Assembly (NCBI GenBank): GCA_903813345.2
Contig: CAIIXF020000001.1
Span: 26,093,915-26,157,914 of the forward strand
Length of the DNA: 64,000 nucleotides
Direction of reading: 5' to 3'
Source: Owenia fusiformis
Lineage: Eukaryota; Annelida; Polychaeta; Sabellida; Oweniidae
Both the position numbers and the translations under genes were made by a program. Under the pieces are notes generated by a model, which worked only from the letters and a program-made list of their open reading frames with translations, had not been told where the DNA came from and ran no database searches. The stretch's first letter is position 1. Each line of letters opens with the position of its first letter. Below are positions 15,401 through 26,190 of this stretch, piece by piece.

Positions 15401-18400
15401 TGCTAAAATGCCTTTTGACTATTATTTGGTGATCAAGACACAGTGTGAACTATAATACAATATCGAGAACTAATAAGACTGGTCGTTAGCCTACATTCAG
15501 CACTCAGTGACAGATCAACAAGACAGAGATATCCTTCATTGTAAAGTTGTGAAACCAGGCCAGTCTTCAGTACACATTGTACCAGCTAATTCACTTCCCA
15601 TCATCAGGAGTCCAGTGCAGTGCAGATATCAAGATGATCAAAGGAGGAATTTTGATTTGTGAATTTGAAAACCTTATATTATTTTGGCTGTGTGTGGTTA
15701 TTGAATGCCTACATCATTGTCATTGATTCAGTGTGTTGAACATGACAAATGGTCTTCCTTTTAACTTACTAAAGTTGAAAGAAACCACAATATTAAAGAT
15801 AAACATAGCATATAATATTATGTTATATGTCAGTGGACTGTGAAACTAAAAGGAAGTGTGTGGGTGAAAGATTGCCCAATATTATTGACTCATAACATGA
15901 ATTATCTAGTTCTTTATCAGAATGTTATAGAAATATTTGCATTGCTGAATGATTTTGAAGAAGTGATCAGGTTCAATAAACATTGCACTTGACACTGAAC
16001 ACTTTGATTTTCATGCCTTCATTGAAGTGCAACAGACTGTAATATTAAAACATTTAAAATAACTTTATGAACTTTTGAGGCTGATAGTGTTTTTAATTAT
16101 TCTGAAATTAAGAGTGCTTTAAAAGTGGAACTTGCTTTTGAGTCTTCGTAACATTCTGATGGTTTTGATATGATTTGATACAAAGTTTCAGTCAGTTGAA
16201 AGTTTACTCATCAATTTAGTTAGGTAAAAAAATGTGGCATAACAGTTCTATTATTTGGTGATGTCATTTTTGTTCATAACAGGTTTGGTCTTCGACACAA
16301 TTGTCTCATAATTGACCTTTGTTATTTTATCTTGGCTTAACAGTAATGGTTTCATTATATAGTTGATGAACATTGGCTACTCTTGTTTTTATATTTTTTT
16401 TGATTACGGTTTAAAAGGGGTTGTCAATATGCTGATATCATTTTAACAAGGTTAATTTGAAACTTGTTGTGACCAGGAGGTCACAAAGCTAGTGGGGAGT
16501 AGTGTTGGGTTTTTCTAAGTCATGCTAGGTTTCAATTCTTACCTAAAGATGGCAGCATAGCTGTCCATCAAGACTTAACAAAATCAGTGAAGCCAAAAGC
16601 CACAACTCTGTTCTTTTCACTCATCATATAGGCAACACTTAGTCATTTCTCATAACCAGACTAGCTGGACTCTGTTATTTTCACGAACCTGTATCTCAAT
16701 ACTTAAACATTTTACATCCAACCAAAGGCGCTGGACTCTGTCATTTTGCAGCAACAGTGGTTCATGACTTAGGCAATTTTATTCATTCATACAGTTGGAC
16801 TTAAGCATTTTCAGTGACATTTCAGTAAGAACTTAGAATAATTTGGTCATTAAGTTTCATTGGCACTTTGCCAAATTGGTCATTGGCAGGTTGCCAATCG
16901 TGGTTTGGCAACATGCCAATATTGGGACTATATAAGAGGCTTCGAAACCTCACCCTGGCAGTTACGAGTAGTTCTTTAGGAGTTATGATCTGCAGTTATG
17001 ATCTGGAGTTATGATCTGGAGTTATGATCTGGAGTTACGATCCAGAGTTACGATCCAGAGTTACGATCCAGAGTTATGATCTGCAGTTATGATCTGGGAG
17101 TTATGATCTGGAGTTATGATCTGGAGTGACGATCCGGAGTTACGATTTGGGTCTCTTAGTCAGTACAGTAGCTCAGTAGTATATAACTTGTAAATAGATA
17201 GTGTAGTTTGACTCTTTATAATAAAGTATCGTATGTTACTCTGAACTCTGAAGTTTGTCGTATCATATTGGCGTCATCGTTTCGTAGAGACCCAACAATA
17301 TTTAGGCATAATCTTTGGAATCAACTTCCCCATTGAGGGACTGTAACTAAATAGTCCACTTTACTCATATTGTGACAGATTATGAAAACCCACATCTACA
17401 GTACTTAAGAAGTAGCCAATGTGTTACGCTACAGATGTACTTACTACAGGTTGTGTTAACTCTAAATGTACTTTGATAGTCTCCAGTATGTGAGAAGTGA
17501 GCTCATTCATGTCTGTGATTGGGAGCACCTTGAAGGCAGTGATGTTCTGCTTGCCTTGGAATGATCGCAGATTGCCATATACTCTGACGTATGTGTTCTC
17601 CATCATGGGGCTCACTCTCTCCTCCTCTGGTACACTTTCCTGTAGAACAAGCAGTACAAATTAAAACAAGGCATTAACTTGCAAAATGTCACCACCTGTC
17701 ATTTGTTACAGATGCCGAATGCCGACAAACAACCAACAATGCCAAACACAGAAACAAAAAAGTTGGAGACTATGAAACTATGTCCCCAATTGTCATGGTG
17801 ACATAAAAATGATTTAAACTGCAATTGCAATTTTGTTATAAACTAATAATTGTTTTAAAGTATCCCAAGGTAGAAGCTTAATTTGCAATATTGTAAATAT
17901 GAGCTTTTTAAACCATACAAAGAGATAAACCAAAAGCTTCTTCTCATAAATAATAGCATTATATTTATAGACACAAATTTAATGTGTGGTTTTATTTCCC
18001 AGCCTGATAGGATGTGAGGGTTGCCTGAGTGTTACACTAAATTATATACATATATATACTGAAATCCCTTTTTTATTTCCAAACCACCCATTGACCTTTA
18101 TTAGCCACCAACTCAAGTGATAATCTACAGAATTTAGTACAAATCATATGAGACGGTGCTTTACTGTGTTACAAATTATCCAACATGTTTTCATTATGAG
18201 TACATCTTTCAGCACATTCCCTCTGATCCAACCATACCACACCCAAAATTAATGACATACCATGGCAAGCCAAGGAGCAACTTACATCATTATCTACAAA
18301 CTGTTTGACTTCAATAATGGGACCAGTACCATCATCCAGCCCATAGTCTATCCTGGTTGGGGCAACACTCACAGACTTCACTAGCCCTACTATGGTTACC

Positions 18401-21400
18401 TAATATAACAGGTTAACAAAGAACTTGTATATAACAATGAACTAACATGCAAATAACAATCAACTAACTTCTTAATATAAAACAATGATAATGTTTACTG
18501 TAAAACATGATCTTTCAGATTGGATTTCTATTATCTGGAAAAATGAAACAGAAGTCAGAGAAAGTACTTGATGAAAAGACATTGCAGAATGAAATTGACT
18601 TATCTATTGTGAGTGTAATTACTGTTCATAACATGAGATAAATACACCCATAGAATTAAGATAGAATATGTAGAATAAGATCATGTTTTACAGTTTACAA
18701 AAGCAGAGTTCATAAAACAGCATATGTGTATATATTCTGTAGTCTGAGTTGCCTCACTAATAGGTAAATAGGTGATACACATCAAATCAGCACCAGTTAA
18801 TGAGCACAGATGGGTGATCTCCCAAGCATGGAAGCAACCGAGGGGGGAGCAACAGCATATGTATGCCTGCTATTGTTAAACATTTGAAAATTAATTTGCA
18901 CTCACTGCACACTCGGTTAGATATCAATATGCACCCAAACACGAAAGGTAAAGTTTGACCAGTTTCACAATGTCAAAGTTGATAAAATGTCCTGGAAACG
19001 CTGCAGACTGTTTAATGAACTCATCAATGTAATATGAAACAAAGAACTATTCAATAATATCCTGCAATATAGAAGTCAATGTTATGTCAAAGGACTTTAA
19101 TCATGGACATGTAATCCAACCTTCTGGAATTTTTTTCAAATATACTTGAATTGGGTCTTGAGACTCTCTGAAAAGAGAATTTGAAACTTAGGAAAATAAC
19201 TTTACTTAGCATAAAACTCAAAGTTGTTTGGTAAACATATCAGCACAAAAGTTACCGAAGCATAGTAGCATTGAAGAAAATATTGCAGGATAAATAACTA
19301 ATTTAAGTGTGGTAACTATGGTAACCTACTCCATCCATCCACAATTTGCAATAAATATCACCGAATGTACTGTCATTGATAGTGTATGAGATACTTGTGT
19401 TGTCTTGTTTCACTGATGTCACAAGACCAACTAAAGTCACCTAGCGTAATGATTAATACAAAATAATTCCTTTATTTATATCCTTAAATGAGCTAGAGAG
19501 AAAATACCCCAGAATTCATGAACCTAGAGGTATATCTTTATATGGAGAGGTTAATCGATGGATTCTGAGCTATTTCCTCCATTTTTGGTGAGCAGTTGAA
19601 TTTTGAATTTGAATATTTTTAATGTTTAATGTCAGAATGTCAGTCTTCCACCTGCATTTAAGCTAGTGTACATCCTATTGAAAATTCTAATATTGACAAT
19701 TCATAATTTGAAGTCTTGCAACAAGTCTCTGGACACTCAGCCCATCTTATTCCCCTTTTAGAGGTGATAGGTATGTGGCTAGGGTCACATGGGGTTGAAG
19801 CAAGACTATTAGTTTGCATTCAATTGAGAACTTTAAAAAGCATAAATTGAAATATTTTTGATTGTTCGAGAAGATTCAACATAACATTGAACCACTTGGC
19901 ATTTTAGCTTGAAAATGATCTAAACGTGAACTCTGTTTCAAATTAACCCTACCTGATGTAATTCAAAGCCATCTGCTATAAACCTGTCACCATCATGGTT
20001 AGCTGACAGTACTTGCGCTATGGTACAGGGAATGATGTTGCTTGGACGCTAAAAGGTAAATATGTTCCATCAGAGAAGACATTAAATGATTTTAAACACG
20101 ATTGTTGTGATAAACACAGAAACATTTATGACATACTGTAGATACACTTAATTTGGCTACTATTTTAATTTGACTGATTGGCGGATTGAAAAAAATCCAC
20201 CAAATTAAAAATCGCCAATTTTCAGATTTATTTTGGAAAATCAGAATTTATAATTTTCAATTATTTCACTTGAGAATTTATAATTTTCAATTATTTCACT
20301 TGAGAATTTATAATTTTCAATTATTTCACTTGTGTAAGTATTCCTATTTGGATGTCAGTACTATACCAAGACCCTGGGACCAAGACTGGAAATAGAACAC
20401 ATGAATCTAAAATGTTCTTTCCAGATCTATGATAAAACTTGAGCTCAGGCTTGACTCCACCAAATTAAATAGCCGCAAATATTTGAAATTGAGCAAATCT
20501 GTCAAATTAAGTAGCGTCAAATTAAGTGTATCTACAGTAACAGTGACCCGCTATGGCTCAGTGGCAGAGTCAAGGTTACCAATATCGCTTGGCCCCGGGT
20601 TCGATTCCTGGTTCAGACAAGTTTGTTTGTGCGTTATGTAAATCTGGGTGTTTGACTGAGTGGTTCACGACTCGTATAAAAGGCTGTGGTGTGTACCTCT
20701 ATGTCTGTGTACCTGTGCACACAAAATAACACAGGGCTCCTCCAAGGAGGGGTTTCTGGCTCTATCTTGAAGTGTAAAATACGTAAAAATACGGAACATA
20801 CCAATGAGGTATTGCTCGCCAAATATGGCGGTAACCAATATTCAATAATAATAATATACATTCATCATCCCATAACAATACATGTAGTTCAATAGTAGTA
20901 TAAGCATTCAATGATATGATTGACCCATCTTGGACTTTCAAGGTATGACGTTTTCATCAAAAATACAACTCTTAAGATGTAACATTTGGAAACAATATGC
21001 AAATTTTAAAAATAGACAAATGCTAATGCCTTGTACAGGCTAGGCAAACAAGGATGCAACCCTGGTGATGAGATTGCAAATCAAGAACATACATTGACGT
21101 TATCCTATCTGAATATACTCACAGCTCTTTTTTCTCCTCCCTGTGATTGTGGAGAACTGAAACCTCCCCCAGCTGGAGATGCAAATCCACCTTGCTGGTC
21201 AAAGCCCCCATCTCCTAAAAATAAAGGGAGTAGTTCATTAATGCTCACCTTGTGTAAAAACTTTCAGGTCAGTGAAATTTATGGAAAATTCATCTACACA
21301 TTTATACTATAAACCACCCTAAATATTATCGTGAGTTTAGTCAAATCTAGATCCAGTCTATAAAGATTACAGTGGGGGACAAAAATAAAACTCAACGTTC

Positions 21401-23790
21401 ACAAGTTGTCACAATGATCTAAATTCCAAGTTTCCAATCTAAATTCCAAGTCTCAAACTCTCCCAAGTGGTAGAAAAATAATTCCCATTCACTAAAGTAG
21501 CACAATAAATGAATCCAAAGCTTCATACCTGCAAATAATGGATAAATCCCTACCAAATCGAGCAAATGTTTTCATGAATCGCCATGTTTGTTATCCAAGG
21601 ATGGTTGACTCCCAGAATGCAACATCAGTTAACCGTATTTACTCGTGACAGTTTTCAAAATGCGGGACAGCATTTTGAAAGCTGGCACGTGTCATGTTGC
21701 ATTCTGGGAGCCAATCCTCCGTTCCGGCGCAATCGGGCGACAAAATCACTTCAACATTTGAAGAGTCAGCATTTACCATATTCTATGGCCACTGAGTGTG
21801 GCCATACAATATAAATAAGACACTCTTTGTTGTTTTGAATTTGCCTTAAATTGCCGAGCTGTTTTATTTTTATTGATGTAAACATAATAAACTCACCTGC
21901 ATTGATCTTTACACGTAGTCCTATTTCATAAATTGGTCTACTTCGCAGGATATTTAATCACAAAATAAAACTGAAGGAAATTTTCACAACAAGCGGCCAT
22001 CTTGACTAAATCGCTATAGCGGAAAAAAGGCATGCTTTCAAAATGGAGAACGAGACGACGTCTATTTTAAATGAAAACGTTCAATATCTCATCAATAAGA
22101 TAAGCCGTTATCATTTCAATTCATGAAATATGAACAGAATGATTTTTAGAATATTACATAAATTCATTGAACGCCGGCTTAAGGACAGGGTGCATGTTGG
22201 GAAATTTTCTGCATTCCTCAATTGAGTCACATGTTATTTTTCAAACAAGAATAACTCCTTCCCCACATGGTCTACATCTTCCAAGTTTGCACAAAGAGTG
22301 CACTTATGTGCCTAGAAAAGCCTTGTGAGAAGGTTTGTTTTGTAAAATGTATAAAAAATGAGTAAATTCAGTGAAAAAAAATTCTTAAAATTTTCTGATT
22401 TTTTTCATGTAGTCCACCCGTGTAGCTCAGCGGTAGCGCAGGTACCTCTTACGCAATAGGTCCCGGATTCGATCCCCAGTTCAGGCAAGACTAAATTTGC
22501 TTGTTTGCGTGAAGTACTTCAGGGTGTTTGACTGAGTGGTCCGCAACTCGTACAAAAGGCTGTGGTGGTGTGTATGTCTATGTATAAGTGCACATAAAAG
22601 AACACCGGGCTCCTTCAAGGAGGGGTTTCTGGGTCTATCTTCCAGGTTAATTACGTAAAATCCGACCGTTTATATACGGGATATACCCAAGAGGTACAGT
22701 GGGGATCATAAAGAATTGCAAAAGCTATGAAAATTACATGTTGTCGCACATGTAATAAATTCTTACCTCAGTGTATTCAGTGCTCTATTTTCTCCGTCTT
22801 AGTAAGTCCAAATATAGTGGAATTTGTGTCCCTAATGACAAATAAGAACTTCAAAAGTTGAATTGGATATTCACATGTTATGCCGACTCTTCAAATGTTG
22901 AGGTGATTTTGTCGCCCGATTGCGCCGGAAACGGAGGATTGGCTCCCAGAATGCAACATGACACGTGCCAGCTTTCAAAATGCTGTTCCGCCATTTTGAA
23001 ACCTGTCATGAGTAAATACGGTTAACTGATGTTGCATTCTGGGAGTCAACTGTCCTTGGATAACAAACATGGCGATTCATGAAAACATTCATTCGATTTG
23101 GTAGGAATTTTATCCATTATTTGCAGGTATGAAGCTTTGGATTCATTTATTATGCTACTTTAGTGAACGGGAATTATTTTTCTACCGCTTGGGAGAGTTT
23201 GAGACACGAAACTTGGAAATTAGCTCATTGTGACAACTTGTGAACGTTGAGTTTTATTTTTGTCCCCCACTGTATTGCTCACCTTCATTGGTGGTAAACA
23301 AAATACAATACAATACAATACAATTGAGGAATGCAGAAAATTTCCCATCATGCACCCTGACCTTAAGATTTTACAATAGTTCACGGTGTTCTAGATGGAA
23401 ACACTTCTAGCCAAGAATTGGCTAGAGACTCGAGTAAGTCGGCATAACATGTGAATATCTACTTCAACTTTTTAAGTTCTTATTTGTCATTATGGACACA
23501 AATTCCACTATATTTGGACTTAATAAGACGGAGAAAATAGAGCACTAAATACACTGAGGTAAGAATTTATTACATGTGCGACAGCATGTGATTTTCATAG
23601 CTTTTGTATTTCTTTATGATCCCCACTGTAAAAATGTTAATGTCAATGTGGGCGATAATATGTGATGTTGTAAATTTCCATCAAATGAAACGCTTCAATC
23701 GGCCAGTAAAGAATATAAATATTAGTAAAATACATTTTCTTTGAATCAGTATACCATTGCTTTATATTTACCTGCTTGATTGTTCCACAT
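12485..23790 (-). CDS. RPA2: Replication protein A 32-kDa subunit (RPA32)
   Basis: The exons are 23772-23790 (ATG, MWNNQAG), 21123-21214, 19953-20048, then 19330-19440 or 18286-18399, 17445-17639, 13404-13508, 12737-12834 and 12485-12569 (stop). Phases chain exactly and give 266 or 267 aa; human RPA32 is 270. RPA32 is the middle subunit of the single-strand DNA binding trimer used in replication, repair and checkpoint signalling. Visible parts: a Gly/Ser/Gln-rich N-terminal tail (residues 1-36), an OB-fold (about 37-170, with [20 protein letters not shown] and the helix [19 protein letters not shown]), a flexible linker (S/N/T-rich exon 13404-13508), and the C-terminal winged helix ending [19 protein letters not shown]. 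The winged helix binds repair factors in other animals. Two forms of exon 4 exist. An LTR element and several MITEs lie in its introns. Confidence 0.95.
13839..14620 (+). repeat. 5' LTR
   Basis: A TATA box (ACTATATAAGAGGC, about 14,270) is followed by a cluster of about 11-12 short units of the type GGAGTTATGATCT / AGAGTTACGATCC (about 14,320-14,470). Then comes AATAAAG (about 14,541) as a polyadenylation signal. The order fits U3-R-U5, with the repeat cluster in the transcribed leader. Confidence 0.88.
14843..15280 (+). CDS. Open frame inside LTR element, 145 aa, one membrane segment
   Basis: This is the only sizeable open frame of the LTR element. The predicted product has a basic N-terminal part (residues 1-55), one strongly hydrophobic segment around residues 56-76 ([18 protein letters not shown]), and a C-terminal part rich in R/E/I. 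That C-terminal part comes from imperfect tandem repeats with the core AGAGATCAGAGATTGATCGA (about 15,170-15,350). No similarity to gag or env is recognised. It may be a chance frame in an element that depends on others for all proteins. Confidence 0.3.
   Translation: MECSIELRMSARGTMMSRRGKILNMQDQLYSASHCLRDFVHTELLRRKQCHYEAILGWVAVILILITLLMVHLFIDVQDPIPVILDKFSQVLYLCYWSMSMMRPDIRRIRETLEIQRSEIDRIFSFICGDQRLIETSVLYLEIKD
16503..17297 (+). repeat. 3' LTR
   Basis: It matches the 5' LTR throughout except for one extra TTACGATCCAGAG unit in the tandem cluster, which accounts for the 13-bp length difference. Confidence 0.9.
18286..18399 (-). CDS. RPA2: RPA2 exon 4, version b (canonical-like)
   Basis: 114 nt, phase 0 at both ends, with acceptor TATATTAG and donor GTAAGTTGC. 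It encodes 38 residues starting [20 protein letters not shown] and ending VKQFVDND. This fits the vertebrate segment [28 protein letters not shown], beta strands 2-4 of the OB-fold. It is the more conserved of the two tandem versions. Confidence 0.9.
19330..19440 (-). CDS. RPA2: RPA2 exon 4, version a (paralogous alternative exon)
   Basis: 111 nt, phase 0 at both ends, with acceptor TACGCTAG and donor GTAGGT. It encodes 37 residues starting [20 protein letters not shown] and ending YCKLWMDG. It aligns along its full length with version b (VT-VGLV-SV start, a central Y followed by a D, and a K-x-x-x-D end) but differs at more than half of the positions. It has no stop codon or splice-site damage. 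Including both versions would keep the frame but duplicate OB-fold strands, so they are probably used one at a time. Confidence 0.75.
20136..20537. mobile_element. MITE with CTGTAGATACACTTAATTTG termini
   Basis: The left terminus CTGTAGATACACTTAATTTG and its inverted copy at the right (AAATTAAGTGTATCTACAG) are flanked by TA on both sides, as for Tc1/mariner-type MITEs. The interior contains three units of a 30-bp tandem repeat (20,243-20,332, core AGAATTTATAATTTTCAATT) that gives a spurious repetitive open frame. It lies in RPA2 intron 2. Confidence 0.8.
20545..20840 (+). mobile_element. tRNA-derived SINE, copy 1
   Basis: A tRNA-like head has an A box (TGGCTCAGTGGCAGAG, about 20,553) and a B box (GGGTTCGATTCCTGG, about 20,597). 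It is followed by a tRNA-unrelated body (GTGTTTGACTGAGTGGTTCA, AAAAGGCTGTGGTGTG, GGGCTCCTCCAAGGAGGGGT) that is conserved in the second copy at 22,411. The tail leads into a simple AATAATAAT repeat. A RNA polymerase III retroposon, not a functional tRNA gene. Confidence 0.85.
21891..22010 (-). promoter_or_regulatory. Candidate alternative first exon and YY1-type site of RPA2
   Basis: Read on the minus strand, a stretch begins with CAAGATGGCCGC (YY1-like, 21,993-22,004) and ends AGATCAATGCAG before a good donor GTGAGT at about 21,892-21,897. The layout resembles a TATA-less promoter with a short first exon on the RPA2 strand, upstream of exon 2. Joined to exon 2 its own ATGs would not be in the RPA2 frame, so it would be 5' UTR or give an N-terminally shortened product. 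It lies inside the repeat nest. Confidence 0.3.
22411..23330 (+). mobile_element. tRNA-derived SINE, copy 2, split by a MITE
   Basis: Head with A box TAGCTCAGCGGTAGCGCAGG (22,423) and B box GGATTCGATCCCC; the body is shared with copy 1. The tail breaks at AGAGGTA (22,696) and resumes after the inserted element as TATTGCTCACC (23,273), matching the unbroken GAGGTATTGCTCGCC of copy 1. The tail ends in an (AATAC)n microsatellite at about 23,304-23,327. Confidence 0.85.
22697..23272. mobile_element. Complete CAGTGGGG non-autonomous element (576 bp)
   Basis: The short termini CAGTGGGGATCATA and CAGTGGGGGACAAA (inverted) are flanked by a TA duplication. The empty site is known from SINE copy 1, so the boundaries are exact. 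There is no open frame of note. It is a Tc1/mariner-type MITE; partial inverted copies flank it at 21,370 and 23,430. Confidence 0.88.
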
Positions 23791-24400
23791 TACTGTTGTT
23801 ATGCTTTATTTGACAAACTTTTGTTGTTGAATGATTTTATGCGGCGCAATATTTTATTTTCGCGGTAATTCTTGCTGCCATCTGGTGAGGAAAAGTTTAA
23901 ATAGATCAGATGTGAAAATATTTTGGTAAGTAAGCGGGTAAGTATTAAGAGGCATTTGTCAACTCACTGTCAATGTCAGGTTTTTTGTTTGTAGACATGT
24001 ACATTATTTAAAGATATTTCACAAGTTTCCACTTATACTTGTCATCTAATTACTCTAGGCATCAGATGCTGACTGTGCACTTTCCCTTGCAAAATTGGGA
24101 GAAAATGAAGGAGGGAAATCTATCCGATACCTATGTGGATTGAAGTGATTATTTTCTTATCTTTCAGAAAAGGAGGTTGTTCTCGGCTTGGGGTTCCTTT
24201 TATAATGAAGGGGGGAGGGAATTCAGGCCCGTCTAAGATTTCCCAAGCTGTGGGGGGTGCGACTTGCGGTATGGATGGATTGCACTGCTGACACATACAC
24301 ACTCACACTCATTCTTTGAGGCCTTACAAAATCCCCAAAATATTTGGGCCTTAGAATTTATTTCACACTCTCTCATTGGTACATTCTGAGCATATCATGA
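23791..24400. other. RPA2 upstream region
   Basis: Immediately upstream of the RPA2 start codon (minus strand) there is a 5' UTR-like stretch with CAGATGGCAGC (about 23,880, YY1-like) and CG-containing words (CCGCGAAAAT), suggesting the main promoter near 23,850-23,950. No TATA box was seen. The rest to 24,400 is spacer without a supported gene. Confidence 0.4.
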
Positions 24401-24899
24401 CAGGCCTGTCAACTTGGGAACACCTAACATGAGTGACTTGGAAATGTTGAACACCTCCCCTCAAAATGTGGACACCTTGGTCCAAATCTGAACACCTTGA
24501 TCCAAATTTTGAACACCTTGGTATAAATTTTATTACATCTTGCCAAATTTTGAACACCTCAAATTTTTCGCGCTCGCTACGCTCGCGTTTCAAAACATCC
24601 GTCAACGGGGGGGGGGGGGGGGGGAGGTACGAAATATTTCGAACGGAATGCGTGACATATACGTAATTCGCATGAAAAGTCCGAACGATATGCGTACGTT
24701 TTTTTCCGGCGTTCGTATTTTTGCTGTGTAAACGATCTTTTTAAAAAAAAATTCTACAGAAATATTTTTGCTTGACAATTACCAGGTAAAATGCGTATTT
24801 GCGTGACATTTTCTGTCACGCAAAAATAACTGGCGTGACTTCAAATTCTTCAGCAAATGCGTGACAAATACGCAAATTGCGGGACAGTTGACAGGCCTG
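24401..24899. mobile_element. MITE with CAGGCCTGTCAACT termini, copy 1
   Basis: The termini CAGGCCTGTCAACTTGGG and AGTTGACAGGCCTG are inverted repeats. The interior has AACACCTTGGTCCAAAT-type repeats, a CG-rich TTTTTCGCGCTCGCTAC block, a long G run (24,607-24,623) and TGCGTGACAAATACGCAAAT. A second full copy with the same order lies at 50,343-50,826. Confidence 0.85.
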
Positions 24900-25238
24900 T
24901 CATTATCATATATATTTCGAAAGGGGGGGGGGGGGGGGCAGTTGCCCCCAACAACCTACCCGGTCCTATTACCATCTCTAATTGGCGCCTCGGTGGTAGA
25001 AAAATTGATGTTGCCATATATTTAAGTCAAAGTTTGTTTTTTTTAAAAACTACGGATCCATGTCTCGGTAGTATAACATATGAACTGTGACATATAAGAA
25101 TTTAGAGCCTCTATCTACTAATATGACGGGCTGAGACCGAATAAATTGTAGTGGTATGGTTAACTGGCGCCCGTAGTCGTGGTTCACAAAAATAGACTAT
25201 CTCTCTTAATTTTATGAGAAATATCAATCACCCAAACC

Positions 25239-25402
25239 CCCCTGGCCAAAAATTCTTTCAAAATCATGCAGTTTTTCACCATTTTGAGCACTTCTCAAGT
25301 GATTTTAGCTATATTTGGGCCAAAATTGTCAAATGTGAACCCCCCCTGGAAATTTTTGAAAACTGAACCCCCCTTGGCAAATCCTGGCTACGGGCCTGGT
25401 TA
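25239..25402. mobile_element. GGCCCGTAGCC family element, partial
   Basis: It shares the CCCCCCTGGCCAAAAATTCT block and the terminal CCTGGCTACGGGCCTGG with the complete element at 31,314-31,501 (inverted). The left terminus is missing. Confidence 0.65.
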
Positions 25403-25627
25403 AATCATCATTATTTTGATTATTGCAACTTTTAAAAGTTGTTTAATTCACTTTACTCACTTCCTCGAAAAATTGTCTGGCCTAATAAGTCTAGGTTATT
25501 ATTTTCCTATCCTTGAATCATCAAATATGTTCACGCATACGTATAACATGTACTATACAATCCATAGAGAAATTGAACATGGCATTTTGTTGCCCTTCGT
25601 TATAAGAAGCAATTCCCATCGTCGTGC

Positions 25628-26190
25628 CACTTGGTAGTGGTAAATGTGGTTAATTGCCGCTTGGTAGTGGTAAATGTGGTTAATTGCCGCTTGGTAGTGG
25701 TAAATGTGGTTAATTGCCGCTTGGTAGTGGTAAATGTGGTTAATTGCCGCTTGGTAGTGGTAAATGTGGTTAATTGCCGCTTGGTAGTGGTAAATGTGGT
25801 TAATTGCCGCTTGGTAGTGGCAAATGTGGTTAATTGCCGCTTGGTAGTGGTAAATGTGGTTAATTGCCGCTTGGTAGTGGTAAATGTGGTTGATTGCCAC
25901 TTGGTAGTGGTAAATGTGGTTAATTGGCGCTTGGTAGTGGTAAATGTGGTTAATTGGCGCTTGGTAGTGGTAAATGTGGTTAATTGGCGCTTGGTAGTGG
26001 TAAATGTGGTTAATTGGCGCTTGGTAGTGGTAAATGTGGTTAATTGCCGCTTGGTAGTGGTAAATGTGGTTAATTGCCGCATGGTAGTGGTAAATGTGGT
26101 TAATTGGTGCTTGGTAGTGGTAAATGTGGTTAATTGGCGCTTGTTAGTGGTAAATTGCCGCTTGGTAGTGGTAAATGTGGTTAATTGGCG
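25628..26190. repeat. 30-bp minisatellite, left array (about 19 units)
   Basis: The unit is CTTGGTAGTGGTAAATGTGG plus TTAATTGCCG or TTAATTGGCG. Because 30 is a multiple of three, all frames without a stop run open on both strands; the resulting VVVNVVNWRL or NHIYHYQAAI repeats are artefacts. The array ends at ATTGGCG next to a G run and an AT-rich block, where the right-hand array would continue in the same orientation. Confidence 0.97.

Larger units (their letters stand above)
13839..17297 (+). mobile_element. Non-autonomous LTR retrotransposon in RPA2 intron
   Basis: Two long direct repeats, 13839-14620 (782 bp) and 16503-17297 (795 bp), begin TGTTGGG and end CCCAACA, flanked by the 4-bp duplication ATAT. 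Directly after the 5' LTR is a primer-binding-site candidate TGGTGAGCAGCGATGGGAT (14622), which looks like the complement of a tRNA 3' end. Directly before the 3' LTR is a purine-rich AGTGGGGAGTAG tract. The 1.88-kb interior has no gag, protease, reverse transcriptase or integrase. By eye the LTRs differ only by one 13-bp repeat unit, so insertion was recent. It is antisense to RPA2, between exons 17445-17639 and 13404-13508. Confidence 0.9.
21370..23629. mobile_element. Nest of inverted-repeat elements in RPA2 intron 1
   Basis: Outer layer: 21,370-21,772 and 23,430-23,629 are two halves of an element in inverse orientation to the complete copy at 22,697-23,272. Both halves contain AGTCRGCAT at the break, suggesting a 9-bp target duplication around an insert. 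Middle layer: a TIR pair at about 22,180-22,235 and 23,325-23,378 (core GGGAAATTTTCTGCATTCCT). Inner layers: a SINE (22,411) and, inside its tail, the complete CAGTGGGG element. The two outer halves and the inner copy form long inverted arms. Confidence 0.7.

Noticed and set aside
20545-20620. tRNA gene
   Set aside because: A and B boxes are present, but the sequence continues into a conserved SINE body and the cloverleaf is imperfect; the same applies at 22,414.
24120-25090. Several 60-80 codon frames with poly-glycine
   Set aside because: They read through G homopolymer runs of a MITE and have no coding signature.
25628-26190. CRISPR-like array of 30-bp repeats
   Set aside because: Units are directly contiguous without spacers and the genome is animal.
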